Source: Candidatus Nomurabacteria bacterium
GTDB taxonomy: Bacteria; Patescibacteriota; Minisyncoccia; Phycocordibacterales; UBA9973
Assembly: GCA_023267115.1 (NCBI GenBank)
Contig: JAHFNV010000003.1
Location: forward strand, 1-41,182
Direction of reading: 5' to 3'
Length of the DNA: 41,182 nt
Shown here: piece after piece, positions 8,121 to 14,705 of the stretch
How the letters are laid out: each line of letters begins with the position of its first letter
How positions within the stretch are numbered: position 1 is the first letter of the stretch
Notes under the pieces: model-generated
Database searches by the model: none
The model's input: only the letters and a program-made list of their open reading frames with translations
Told to the model about the DNA's origin: nothing
Position numbers and translations under genes: made by a program

Positions 8121-8339
8121 TTAATCAACTTTTTTAACATTTGAAGCGTGGATCGGCATGGCAACACTGACGACACTTCCCTTTTCGTTACTCTTTTTCG
8201 GACGCTGATGTTTCTTCATAAGATTAGCTCCTTCGACTATAACTTTATTTTGCCGAATCAAAACACGAGCAATCTTCCCTTTTTTGCCCCTATCTTTGCC
8301 CGTTATGATTACGATATTGTCTCCTTTTTTGATTTTCAT
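8121..8339 (-). CDS. rplX: Ribosomal protein L24, short
   Basis: A 72-residue L24; most bacterial forms are about 100. The KOW motif is clear: MKIKKGDNIVIITGKDRGKK and then VEGANLMKKHQRP. The C-terminal part beyond SVAMPIHASNVKKVD is missing relative to typical L24. The order rplN-rplX-rplE is canonical. Confidence 0.94.
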   Translation of the reverse strand: MKIKKGDNIVIITGKDRGKKGKIARVLIRQNKVIVEGANLMKKHQRPKKSNEKGSVVSVAMPIHASNVKKVD

Positions 8340-8367
8340 AATTATAAATTATAAAGTAATGATGAAT

Positions 8368-8739
8368 TTAAATGACTTCCTGCGCCAGTGAAATTATTTT
8401 TTGAAAACCTTTTTCCTGAAGCTCTTTGGGAATCGGCCCGAAAATTCGCCCAGCCTTCGGATCAAGCTTGTCTTTCTCCAGTATCACCACCGCATTATCA
8501 TCAAAACGTATATAGGATCCGTCTTTTCTTCTGTGCGCATTCCTAGTCCGAACAACCACAGCCTGATGCACATCTTTCTTTTTGACGCTCTTGCGCGGAC
8601 TGGCAACTTTGACTGAGATAACCACCAACTCACCCAAACCGGCATATCTCTTTTTTGAGGACCCCAAAATTTTAAACACTTTGCCCACAGTGCCTCCAGT
8701 ATTATCCGTTATTTTTACTAAACTGCCATCTTGAATCAT
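8368..8739 (-). CDS. rplN: Ribosomal protein L14
   Basis: A 123-residue, highly conserved large-subunit protein at the subunit interface. It begins MIQDGSLVKITDNTGG and ends with GRIFGPIPKELQEKGFQKII, the L14 signature region, with VVVRTRNAHRRKDGSYIRFD in the middle. Length and position are normal. Confidence 0.97.
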   Translation of the reverse strand: MIQDGSLVKITDNTGGTVGKVFKILGSSKKRYAGLGELVVISVKVASPRKSVKKKDVHQAVVVRTRNAHRRKDGSYIRFDDNAVVILEKDKLDPKAGRIFGPIPKELQEKGFQKIISLAQEVI

Positions 8740-8758
8740 AAAAATTCTTTATAACTTT

Positions 8759-9046
8759 CTATTTAATAACTTTAAACGTCTTGTCTTTTGAGATAGGCCT
8801 AGTTTCAACTATTTCCACCCTATCTCCTATTTTATATTTATTTTCTTCGTCGTGCGCTTTGTACTTCTTGCTAACCTTATAAAATTTCCCATAAAGTGGA
8901 TATTTAATGAATCGCGAAACGGAAACAACGACGGTTTTATCCATCTTGTCTTTTATCACTACCCCGCTTAATATTCTTCCCGTCGAAACCAAGGATTTGG
9001 CTGATAAGCCCTTTTTATTTTTGTTTTGCATTTTGTTTTCGCTCAT
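8759..9046 (-). CDS. rpsQ: Ribosomal protein S17
   Basis: A 95-residue S17 with an OB fold: [20 protein letters not shown], then [20 protein letters not shown] and ISKDKTFKV. Compared with typical S17 (about 84) it has a short basic N-terminal tail. The reading frame overlaps the rpmC stop by 32 bp; an internal ATG at 9029-9031 would reduce this to 17 bp. Either way the two genes are translationally coupled. Confidence 0.94.
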   Translation of the reverse strand: MSENKMQNKNKKGLSAKSLVSTGRILSGVVIKDKMDKTVVVSVSRFIKYPLYGKFYKVSKKYKAHDEENKYKIGDRVEIVETRPISKDKTFKVIK

Positions 9047-9227
9047 TCATAAATGTTAAAATCTTGGCAACTTGTTTTCTTAAACTGGCCGACTCTTTGA
9101 CATTCTTTGATTTAGAACCTTCGGCTTTAAATCGTATGACGCCGATTTTTTCGCGCAATTCAGCCAGTTTTTTCTTAAGCTCATCCGACTTCATGTTTTT
9201 TAAATTTTCTTTTGTATTTTTTGACAT
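9015..9227 (-). CDS. rpmC: Ribosomal protein L29
   Basis: A 70-residue helical protein near the tunnel exit. The two-helix pattern is visible in [22 protein letters not shown] and [19 protein letters not shown] (read in parts). The call rests on size, helical pattern and position between rplP and rpsQ. Its 3' end overlaps rpsQ. Confidence 0.92.
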   Translation of the reverse strand: MSKNTKENLKNMKSDELKKKLAELREKIGVIRFKAEGSKSKNVKESASLRKQVAKILTFMNERKQNAKQK

Positions 9228-9256
9228 ATTTTTTTAGTAGTTTTTTAATAGTCGGA

Positions 9257-9688
9257 TTACTTCCACTGGTGCGATCTTGAAATGATTCTGGTTTTGATGG
9301 GCAATTTGCTACCAGCTTTTCTTAAGGCTTCGTTCGCAACCGCTTCTTCCACTCCATCTACCTCAAAAATAATACGGCCCGGTAAAACTGAAAAGCAATA
9401 ACCTTGTGGATCTCCTTTGCCCTTACCCATGCCCATTTCCGCGGCCTTGGCCGTATAGGGACGGTCTGGAAAAATACGAATCCAGTATTTGCCGGCCTTG
9501 GTTAAGGTGCGAGATATCACTTTTCTGGCCGATTCAATTTGGGCTGATTTTACCCGTGCTTCTGTTTCAGATTTCAAACCATAAGAACCAAAAGAAAGAC
9601 GCGTACCCCGAGTACTCGGCGACACCGTTTTGGGGTTAGTGCGACCCGTTTGCCATTTTCTAAATTTTACTTTTTTGGGTATTAACAT
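9257..9688 (-). CDS. rplP: Ribosomal protein L16
   Basis: A 143-residue protein at the peptidyl-transferase and A-site region. I chose the ATG at 9686-9688 because L16 begins MLIPKKVKFRKWQTGR; the eight upstream residues of the open frame are not family-like. The SFGSYGLKS motif and the RIFPDRPYTAKAAEMGMGKG loop are diagnostic. A 17-bp inverted repeat lies just upstream. Confidence 0.96.
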   Translation of the reverse strand: MLIPKKVKFRKWQTGRTNPKTVSPSTRGTRLSFGSYGLKSETEARVKSAQIESARKVISRTLTKAGKYWIRIFPDRPYTAKAAEMGMGKGKGDPQGYCFSVLPGRIIFEVDGVEEAVANEALRKAGSKLPIKTRIISRSHQWK

Positions 9689-9703
9689 GATGTATTTGGT
9701 ATT

Positions 9704-9720
9704 GAGAGGCAAGGCCTCTC
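9704..9720. repeat. Short inverted repeat between rpsC and rplP
   Basis: GAGAGGC and GCCTCTC (7-bp arms, 3-base loop) lie 15 bp upstream of the rplP start and 8 bp after the rpsC stop. There is no T-run, so it is unlikely to be a terminator; it may be an mRNA processing or stability hairpin. Confidence 0.5.
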
Positions 9721-9728
9721 TACTTTCT

Positions 9729-10403
9729 TCATTTTTCTACTTTTTTCTTGTCCGCAAATATTTTACCCCGATAAATCCAAACTTTCACCCCGATGGTTCC
9801 GTAAGGCAAGACGGCGCGTTCGCGCTTAAAATCAATATCCGCGCGAAAAGTCTGGAGTGGAATAGAGCCGCGCTTTAATTCTTCCGTGCGGGCAATTTCA
9901 GCTCCACCAAGCCGACCAGAAAGCACTATTCGAGCGCCTTCCACACCACGCGCCGTCATTACTTTCTCCATAATTTGCTTAATGACGCGGCGATAGGGCA
10001 ACCTCTTTTCTAAACCCTCAGCGATCATATAAGCGACAATACTGGCGTCGGCTTCCGGATTTGATACTTCAATAATTTCCAGTTTAAAATCCTCCGGCCG
10101 AGTCAACTGTAATTTATCCATTTTCTGCAAAATATCTTCTTTTAGTTTCGCTGCTCCTTCACCTGAACGCCCAATAACAAGACCGGGTCGGGAAGTTTTG
10201 ATAATAAATCGGGTCGCTTTCCGACTTCTTTCAATTTCAATGGAAGACACATACATCCCGCGCAGTTTTTTTTCTAAAAACTCTCGTATTAAGACGTCGC
10301 CCCTCAAGTAGTCGCAGTATTTTTTACGATCGGCAAACCAACGGGATCGCCAGTCTCGAAGAATCACCAATCTATGCGCGTATGGGTGGACTATTTTGGA
10401 CAT
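9729..10403 (-). CDS. rpsC: Ribosomal protein S3
   Basis: A 224-residue small-subunit protein at the mRNA entry channel. The KH domain is visible (KTSRPGLVIGRSGEGAAKL), followed by GLEKRLPYRRVIKQIMEKVM and GVEGARIVLSGRLGGAEIAR, both diagnostic of S3, and the ending LPYGTIGVKVWIYRG. It overlaps the rplV stop by 13 bp, implying coupling. Confidence 0.97.
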   Translation of the reverse strand: MSKIVHPYAHRLVILRDWRSRWFADRKKYCDYLRGDVLIREFLEKKLRGMYVSSIEIERSRKATRFIIKTSRPGLVIGRSGEGAAKLKEDILQKMDKLQLTRPEDFKLEIIEVSNPEADASIVAYMIAEGLEKRLPYRRVIKQIMEKVMTARGVEGARIVLSGRLGGAEIARTEELKRGSIPLQTFRADIDFKRERAVLPYGTIGVKVWIYRGKIFADKKKVEK

Positions 10404-10714
10404 AAAATTATGGTTACATGGCTGGTGCGTTTGTTAATTTTGTGCCCCGAGCCCATGGCAGCCGGCATCATTCTTTTCATGGTAACACCTTTATCTACTC
10501 GCAATTCTTTAATAAGCAGATTTTCTTTTTCAACCCCTTTTTGGTGAGCATTGGCCACAGCGGAAAGTAAAAGTTTCTTCAGCGGCAAACTGGCGCGCTT
10601 AGCCAAAAAATCAAGCTCTGTTATGGCAGCCGGCACATTTTTCCCTCTTACTAATTCAGCCACCAAACGAACTTTTCGTGGAGACTGCCTATAATTTTTT
10701 AAAAAGGCTTTCAT
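10391..10714 (-). CDS. rplV: Ribosomal protein L22
   Basis: A 107-residue protein lining the exit tunnel. Recognised from NYRQSPRKVRLVAELVRGK at the N terminus and the C-terminal hairpin region RMMPAAMGSGHKINKRTSHV, which carries the tunnel loop. Position between rpsS and rpsC is standard. Confidence 0.96.
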   Translation of the reverse strand: MKAFLKNYRQSPRKVRLVAELVRGKNVPAAITELDFLAKRASLPLKKLLLSAVANAHQKGVEKENLLIKELRVDKGVTMKRMMPAAMGSGHKINKRTSHVTIILCPK

Positions 10715-10739
10715 AATTAATTTTGTTCCACATGTTGTT

Positions 10740-10782
10740 CCACATGTCAGACATGTGGGATTCCCAGATGTCTGACTTGTGG
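10740..10782. repeat. Nested inverted repeats between rpsS and rplV
   Basis: Two mutually exclusive hairpins can form here. A short one pairs CCACATGT with ACATGTGG (10740-10758, 3-base loop). A longer one pairs 10740-10754 with 10768-10782 (15 bp, one mismatch, 13-base loop). An 11-base direct repeat GTTCCACATGT occurs at 10725 and 10737. The stem begins directly after the rpsS stop. No T-run follows, so a switch or processing site is more likely than a terminator. Confidence 0.6.
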
Positions 10783-10783
10783 G

Positions 10784-11131
10784 CTATTTCTTTTTAGCAT
10801 CTTCGGCCACGGCCGTCGCGGTCTTGGCCTGGGCGATTTCCGCCTCTTTCTTTTTTTGCTCAAGTTCTTTCTGCATCTTCCCGCCATGCTTCACGAACTT
10901 CTTGGTCGGCGAGAATTCTCCCAAGCGGTGTCCGACCATATCTTCGGTAATGAATACTTCCACGTGAGTCTTGCCATTATGAACCCCAAAAGTGAAACCA
11001 AGCATCTCGGGCGCGATAACACAAGCTCTCTTCCAAGTCTTGATCACGGGAGTCTGGAGCGGATTTTTGCCGGCTATCTTTTTCAAGATTCCTTCATCTA
11101 CGTATATGCCTTTTTTGATTGATCGGGTCAT
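10784..11131 (-). CDS. rpsS: Ribosomal protein S19 with C-terminal extension
   Basis: A 115-residue S19 of the 30S head. The core MTRSIKKGIYVDEGIL, HNGKTHVEVFITEDMVGHRL and GEFSPTKKFVKHGG is standard, but about 25 extra residues of a Lys/Glu/Ala-rich, probably helical tail follow (MQKELEQKKKEAEIAQAK onward). I chose the ATG at 11129-11131, 29 nt below a strong promoter; the longer frame reads through that promoter. There is no Shine-Dalgarno sequence; a 6-bp hairpin occupies the leader. Confidence 0.95.
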   Translation of the reverse strand: MTRSIKKGIYVDEGILKKIAGKNPLQTPVIKTWKRACVIAPEMLGFTFGVHNGKTHVEVFITEDMVGHRLGEFSPTKKFVKHGGKMQKELEQKKKEAEIAQAKTATAVAEDAKKK

Positions 11132-11142
11132 AATAAACAAAT

Positions 11143-11160
11143 AGGCTCTCGTTTGAGCCT
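11143..11160 (-). promoter_or_regulatory. 5' hairpin of the rpsS transcript
   Basis: AGGCTC and GAGCCT (6-bp arms, 6-base loop) lie exactly at the predicted transcription start, 12 bp before the rpsS ATG. It would cap the 5' end of the mRNA. Confidence 0.5.
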
Positions 11161-11166
11161 CGCAAC

Positions 11167-11194
11167 ATAGTAGCAAATTAAAATGTAATGTCAA
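11167..11194 (-). promoter_or_regulatory. Strong promoter for rpsS onward
   Basis: On the minus strand a consensus TTGACA (11189-11194) and TACTAT (11167-11172) are 16 bp apart, with an extended -10 (TTTGCTACTAT). It follows an intrinsic terminator immediately, so the second half of the S10 operon has its own start. Confidence 0.82.
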
Positions 11195-11195
11195 A

Positions 11196-11228
11196 CAAAA
11201 AAAATGGGGGGTTCACTAAGAACCCCCC
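11196..11228 (-). terminator. Intrinsic terminator upstream of rpsS
   Basis: On the minus strand the 9-bp GC-rich stem GGGGGGTTC/GAACCCCCC with a 5-base loop is followed by ATTTTTTTT. This is a textbook rho-independent terminator and would end any transcript coming from rplB or from the small unit at 11360. Confidence 0.88.
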
Positions 11229-11255
11229 TGCCAAAAGTAGTCCCTCTTTTTTTTA

Positions 11256-11275
11256 CCACCCCCGGTTGGGGGTGG
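11256..11275. repeat. Hairpin CCACCCCC/GGGGGTGG
   Basis: Perfect 8-bp arms with a 4-base loop. It sits between the anti-anti-Shine-Dalgarno string and the terminator of candidate RNA 2. Confidence 0.7.
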
Positions 11276-11296
11276 CTTTTTCACCTCCTTTCTGGT

Positions 11297-11333
11297 GAGG
11301 GTTGGCGATGGCTTCCAGCCATCGCCAACCCTC
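11297..11333. repeat. Long 17-bp hairpin
   Basis: Arms 11297-11313 and 11317-11333 are perfectly complementary with a 3-base loop and a GC-rich stem. No T-run follows on the minus strand; it is the 5' domain of candidate RNA 2. Confidence 0.75.
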
Positions 11334-11366
11334 TTTAAGGAAAAGTGGATGTGCAAAGTCAGTTTC

Positions 11367-11395
11367 AGTATATTACCAATCTAAAAAAAATGCAA
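11367..11395 (-). promoter_or_regulatory. Promoter of candidate RNA 2
   Basis: On the minus strand TTGCAT (11390-11395) and TATACT (11367-11372) are 17 bp apart. The spacer shares most of its sequence with the promoter at 11614-11641, suggesting duplication. Confidence 0.65.
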
Positions 11396-11420
11396 CCAGA
11401 AATAGGGGATAAAAAATTAT

Positions 11421-11457
11421 AAAAAAGAAAGGGGCCTCGAGCACAAGCTCGAGGCCC
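11421..11457 (-). terminator. Intrinsic terminator after rplB / candidate RNA 1
   Basis: On the minus strand GGGCCTCGAGC and GCTCGAGGCCC (11-bp stem, 4-base loop) are followed by CTTTCTTTTTT. This is a strong rho-independent terminator and splits the S10 operon after rplB. Confidence 0.88.
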
Positions 11458-11607
11458 TATATGTGGGCTTCGCTGGCAGATTCCCGCCTTTCGGCGGGAA
11501 TAAGGCAGATTTTGGGGAGCTTGGTCGGGCTCCCCATGAGGAGATCTTGCCAATAACATTGGCAAAACCTTTTGCCCCCGCGCCTAGTCGCGGGGGGACA
11601 GCGATCC
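11421..11607 (-). ncRNA. Candidate structured small RNA 1 or structured rplB 3' UTR
   Basis: About 185 nt downstream of rplB contain five consecutive stable hairpins: 11575-11596 (CCCCCGCG arms), 11547-11565 (TTGCCAAT arms), 11514-11535 (GGGGAGC arms), 11480-11501 (ATTCCCGCC arms, flanked by a direct repeat of GGCAGATT) and the terminator stem. No protein frame fits. A promoter-like element lies at the very end of rplB, so this may be an independent RNA; alternatively it is simply the rplB 3' UTR. No known RNA family was recognised. Confidence 0.4.
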
Positions 11608-11613
11608 ACTTTT

Positions 11614-11641
11614 ACTTTATCATTAATCTAAAAGAATGCAA
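11614..11641 (-). promoter_or_regulatory. Possible promoter of candidate RNA 1
   Basis: On the minus strand TTGCAT (11636-11641) and an extended -10 TGATAAAGT (hexamer 11614-11619) are 16 bp apart. It resembles the promoter at 11367-11395 over about 18 bases (TTGCATT, then TTTTAGATT). Confidence 0.45.
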
Positions 11642-11662
11642 ACAGATTTTTTGTTAAGCACC

Positions 11663-12502
11663 TTACTTATTTTTACCCGTGCGGCGGCGGGAAACTATAA
11701 AAACATTGGAGTACTTTTTCGGAGTGCGGGTTTTGCGACCGCCGGTGACTTTGCCCCACATGGTTTTCGGGCGCTTGGTGCCACGGCCTTGCCGACCTTC
11801 ACCGCCGCCATATGGATGATCCACTGGGTTCATAGCGGTACCGCGAACCGTCGGGCGAATACCCCTCCAGCGACTGCGACCCGCTTTGCCGTAATTTACC
11901 AAATGATGTTCTTCGTTTGAGACAACACCCACCGAGGCCCAACAATTTTCGTTTATCCTTCTAATTTCTGATGAGGGCATTTTTATATTGGTATATCCAT
12001 CGGTATTGGCCACCACTTGGGCGAAGATTCCAGCCGAACGGCCGATTTTCGCCCCGCCATGCGGATTTATTTCAATATTATAGACAAAAGTTCCAACCGG
12101 AATATTGCGTAATGGCAATCTATTGCCCGGGTTTAATTCCGCTTTTTCGGAAACAATAAAAGAGTCGCCTGATTTTACCGATTTTGGCAAAACAACATAT
12201 CTTTTCTCTCCATCTTTGTAAACGGCCAAACCAATAAAGGCCGAGCGATTGGGATCGTATTCGACAGATTTTATTTTAGCGGGAATTTCTTTCTTATCAT
12301 ATAAAAAATCAACTTGACGATAAAGACGCTTATGCCCCCCGCCCTTGTGCCTTACAGTAATGCGTCCTTGGCTATTGCGTCCAACTGCGCGTTTCCTGCC
12401 ATAAGTCAGAGATTTAGTCGGCGGGAACTTAGTCAAAATATCGTGATAATTGACATTCGTCATTTGCCTTCTTGATTTGCTTGTTGGTTTATATGTTTTC
12501 AT
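11663..12502 (-). CDS. rplB: Ribosomal protein L2
   Basis: A 279-residue protein essential for peptidyl transfer and subunit joining. The N-terminal MKTYKPTSKSRRQMTNVNY, the RNA-binding domain around GRITVRHKGGGHKRLYR, and the C-terminal loop with MNPVDHPYGGGEGR (containing the functionally important His) are all present. It ends with SRRRTGKNK. After it the S10 operon is interrupted by the hairpin-rich intergenic region instead of running directly into rpsS. Confidence 0.98.
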   Translation of the reverse strand: MKTYKPTSKSRRQMTNVNYHDILTKFPPTKSLTYGRKRAVGRNSQGRITVRHKGGGHKRLYRQVDFLYDKKEIPAKIKSVEYDPNRSAFIGLAVYKDGEKRYVVLPKSVKSGDSFIVSEKAELNPGNRLPLRNIPVGTFVYNIEINPHGGAKIGRSAGIFAQVVANTDGYTNIKMPSSEIRRINENCWASVGVVSNEEHHLVNYGKAGRSRWRGIRPTVRGTAMNPVDHPYGGGEGRQGRGTKRPKTMWGKVTGGRKTRTPKKYSNVFIVSRRRTGKNK

Positions 12503-12507
12503 CGTGA

Positions 12508-12774
12508 TTATATTTCTATTTTGTCGCCTTTTTTCAGGTAGACCAGTGCTTTCCAGCCACCTGTTTTTACTCCAGATTTTCCTCGAACAAGAATATGTTT
12601 ATCGGCTACTTTCAACAGGTTAATTTTAGTCGGCTTAACTTTATAAAGCGCCAATATCGCTTTTTTTATTTCTGTTTTGTTGGCGGACGGTAAAACATCA
12701 AAAGTGTACACATTTTGCTCAAGCATTTTGCTCGCTTTCTCGGTTACTCTGGGGTTTTTTATTATATTGGACAT
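12508..12774 (-). CDS. rplW: Ribosomal protein L23
   Basis: An 88-residue tunnel-exit protein that docks trigger factor and SRP. The pattern IIKNPRVTEKASKMLEQN, YTFDVLPSANKTEIKKAI and LYKVKPTKINLLKV is typical of L23. An AGAGG Shine-Dalgarno-like string in the end of rplD precedes it, one of the few in this operon. Confidence 0.95.
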   Translation of the reverse strand: MSNIIKNPRVTEKASKMLEQNVYTFDVLPSANKTEIKKAILALYKVKPTKINLLKVADKHILVRGKSGVKTGGWKALVYLKKGDKIEI

Positions 12775-12778
12775 AAAC

Positions 12779-13438
12779 TTAACCTCTAGATTCTAAAAAC
12801 TTTATGCTGGCTGCTGGATTTTCTATTAAAAGATATTGGTAATTTAAAATTTGCAACGGATTTAAATTCTTCACAAAAACCAATTCTAATTGGGGCAAGT
12901 TCCTGAAACTTTTTTCGGTTTTTTCATTTCGCTCAAAAAGAGCAACTAGCACTCTGGGCTTTTTGGAAGCGATTAGCGCTTTCCAACCCGAAGCTTTTGA
13001 TAAATTCTTGGCAACCTCCAAAGCTCCTGTGGTTTTCACAAAAGGCAAAGAAAGTGAATCAACAAAAAATATTTCACCGTCTTTCATTTTCTTGGCAAGC
13101 ACGGAAAAAAGAGCCTGAGCGCGCATTTTCTTGGAAATTTTTCTTTTATAATTCTTTTCCTTAATCGGTCCATGGGTAACACCTCCGCCAACCCAAATAG
13201 GAGAACGTATTGACCCGTGGCGGGCGCGCCCTGTTCCTTTTTGTTTCCAGGGTTTCCTGCCTCCGCCACGAACCTCCCCGCGATCTTTAGTGTCAGCCGT
13301 TCCGGCGCGCAAATTTCCACGCATGCTCTCTACCACCTGATGCACCAAATCCGCGCGCCATTTAGCGGCGAAAACTTTAGCTGGAAGATCTATTTTCCCG
13401 ACCTCTTTCCCTTTTTGATTGTATACTTTTGCTTCCAT
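12779..13438 (-). CDS. rplD: Ribosomal protein L4
   Basis: A 219-residue protein that lines the exit tunnel. Recognised from the long internal loop GTADTKDRGEVRGGGRKPWK, then QKGTGRARHGSIRSPIWVGG, the L4 signature. In Escherichia coli L4 represses its own operon by binding the leader; here a large inverted repeat stands just upstream of this gene (13460-13495). Confidence 0.96.
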   Translation of the reverse strand: MEAKVYNQKGKEVGKIDLPAKVFAAKWRADLVHQVVESMRGNLRAGTADTKDRGEVRGGGRKPWKQKGTGRARHGSIRSPIWVGGGVTHGPIKEKNYKRKISKKMRAQALFSVLAKKMKDGEIFFVDSLSLPFVKTTGALEVAKNLSKASGWKALIASKKPRVLVALFERNEKTEKSFRNLPQLELVFVKNLNPLQILNYQYLLIENPAASIKFLESRG

Positions 13439-13459
13439 GATTTTAAAATTTTTCTCTTC

Positions 13460-13495
13460 AAGGTCTTGCCTTGGACTCCATTAAGGCAAGACCTT
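13460..13495. repeat. 13-bp inverted repeat between rplC and rplD
   Basis: AAGGTCTTGCCTT and AAGGCAAGACCTT form a perfect 13-bp stem with a 10-base loop. It ends about 22 nt before the rplD ATG on the minus strand and is followed by GAAGAGAAAAATTTT, so it is not a clear terminator. The core AGGTCTTGCCT also occurs in the hairpin at 23753-23769. Confidence 0.7.
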
Positions 13496-13506
13496 TTCCC
13501 GAAAAA

Positions 13507-14124
13507 TTATCTACTAACAATTTCAACCAAAGATCCGCGCCTGCCTGCTACCGCTCCCTTTACCAACATTAAATTATTCTCTTTATCTATAAAAACGACT
13601 TTCAAATTTTTCTGGGTAATTCTACCAGAACCCATTCGACCAGCCATTCTCATGCCAGCCGGCACGCGGGTTCGCAGACCCCCACCAATGGACCCTGGTT
13701 CTCTTTCGGAGTGTTTCTGGCCATGGGTGCGAGGACCACCGTGGAAACCATGACGCTTCACCACTCCTTGAAAACCTTTCCCTTTGGAGATGCTTGAAAT
13801 TTTAATCTTGTCGCCTGGAGCAAAAACTGAAACATCAATTATATCGCCAACTTTCCTGTCATTTTGATCTGCCGTCTTTAATCTAAATTCTTTAAGAACC
13901 TTATAAAGCCCACCTCTCATTTGGCCTAAATGGGCCTTGCTGATCTTATGTTTCTTTCCACTACCAAAACCGACTTGGACGGAATCATAGCCATCTTTAG
14001 ATTTTTCGAAGACTCTAGTGATGGTCACTGGCCCGGCTGAAACAACCGTCACTGGAACGACCTGGCCGTCTTGTTCAAAATATTCGGTCATATTCTCTTT
14101 TGTTCCAAGAATGAATTTTGTCAT
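13507..14124 (-). CDS. rplC: Ribosomal protein L3
   Basis: A 205-residue L3. The start MTKFILGTKENMTEYF, then VTVVSAGP, and the central loop GKGFQGVVKRHGFHGGPRTH are diagnostic; the loop reaches toward the peptidyl-transferase centre. It ends with a KGAVAGRRGSLVEI segment. The small palindrome TCCGCC/GGCGGA (14137-14151) lies 13 bp upstream. Confidence 0.97.
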   Translation of the reverse strand: MTKFILGTKENMTEYFEQDGQVVPVTVVSAGPVTITRVFEKSKDGYDSVQVGFGSGKKHKISKAHLGQMRGGLYKVLKEFRLKTADQNDRKVGDIIDVSVFAPGDKIKISSISKGKGFQGVVKRHGFHGGPRTHGQKHSEREPGSIGGGLRTRVPAGMRMAGRMGSGRITQKNLKVVFIDKENNLMLVKGAVAGRRGSLVEIVSR

Positions 14125-14136
14125 GTTTTGTTTCAG

Positions 14137-14151
14137 TCCGCCATAGGCGGA
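14137..14151. repeat. Short palindrome upstream of rplC
   Basis: TCCGCC and GGCGGA with a 3-base loop. It is similar in composition to the palindromic insert inside fusA but not the same sequence. Confidence 0.45.
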
Positions 14152-14184
14152 TTTTGAAAATATAGTCGCAAAGTTCCTTATTTT

Positions 14185-14631
14185 CTACAACATCTTCACA
14201 TCAATATCGACTCCGGAAGGAAGCGACAAATTGGTCAGGGCTTCAATTGTTTTTTGATTTGGATTAATAATGTCAATTAATCGCTTATGTATCCGAATCT
14301 CAAATTGTTCTCGTGAGTTTTTGTAAATAAACGCTGAACGATTAACCGTGTATTTTTTAATCTCGGTGGGTAACGGTACCGGTCCGACAATTAGAGCATC
14401 GTAACGTATAGCGGTATCGATAATTTGCTTCACCGACGCATCTAGGATTTTGTTTTCGTAAGCGCGAACTCTAATCCGAAGTACCACTTTGTTTTCTGCT
14501 CCAACCTTCTGCCTACTGGTAGATAGAGCTGGACGAGCAAGTTTTGCTTTGAGCTTAGTAGTTGGCTTTGGAGTTTTTGTCTTTGGCTTGGTCGAGATTT
14601 TCCTTTTTTTTATTTTTGTTTCTGTTGCCAT
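14185..14631 (-). CDS. rpsJ: Ribosomal protein S10 with basic N-terminal extension
   Basis: A 148-residue protein whose last 102 residues are a normal S10: LRIRVRAYENKILDASVKQI, GPVPLPTEIKKYTV, and HKRLIDIINPNQKTIEALTN. Residues 1-46 are an extra Lys/Thr/Pro-rich tail (TETKIKKRKISTKPKTKTPK and on), probably disordered and rRNA-binding. It is the first gene of the S10 cluster, 74 bp after tuf. Confidence 0.95.
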   Translation of the reverse strand: MATETKIKKRKISTKPKTKTPKPTTKLKAKLARPALSTSRQKVGAENKVVLRIRVRAYENKILDASVKQIIDTAIRYDALIVGPVPLPTEIKKYTVNRSAFIYKNSREQFEIRIHKRLIDIINPNQKTIEALTNLSLPSGVDIDVKML

Positions 14632-14705
14632 TTATTTAGGCTCTAGGTTTTAGGAATTTTGGGTTTTGATTTTTTTGCTGGCCCCTAAGAGTAGTCATAT
14701 TTGCG

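Larger units (their letters stand above)
11197..11360 (-). ncRNA. Candidate structured small RNA 2 (between rplB and rpsS)
   Basis: A promoter (11367-11395) and a terminator (11196-11228) delimit a predicted transcript of about 160 nt without a convincing open frame. In order it would contain a 17-bp hairpin (11297-11333), a 5-bp hairpin whose loop presents AGAAAGGA, the string AGAAAGGAGGTGA (11281-11293), an 8-bp hairpin (11256-11275) and the terminator stem. The string is a 13-nt perfect match to the complement of the usual bacterial 16S rRNA 3' tail, yet no ATG, GTG or TTG lies at a usable distance after it. I know of no matching RNA family. Existence as a transcript is inferred. Confidence 0.45.

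Noticed and set aside
11197..11287. Short frame starting with the GTG inside GGAGGTG (about 22 codons, rich in Pro, Gly and Lys)
   Set aside because: The GTG overlaps the Shine-Dalgarno string itself, so it cannot be used with it, and the codons mostly consist of hairpin arms.
11281..11293. Possible 16S rRNA fragment on the plus strand (TCACCTCCTTTCT)
   Set aside because: Only 13 bases match the 16S tail, the neighbouring sequence is not rRNA-like, and the minus strand reads as a promoter-terminator unit. It is better seen as an anti-SD complement.
11365..11565. Minus-strand 66-codon frame in the rplB-rpsS gap
   Set aside because: It is made of hairpin arms, lacks a Shine-Dalgarno sequence, and gives an implausible Pro/Arg/Cys-rich peptide crossing a terminator and a promoter.
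11636..11920. Long plus-strand frames over rplB, fusA, tuf and rpsC
   Set aside because: They are antisense shadows of highly conserved genes and have no start signals or family motifs.
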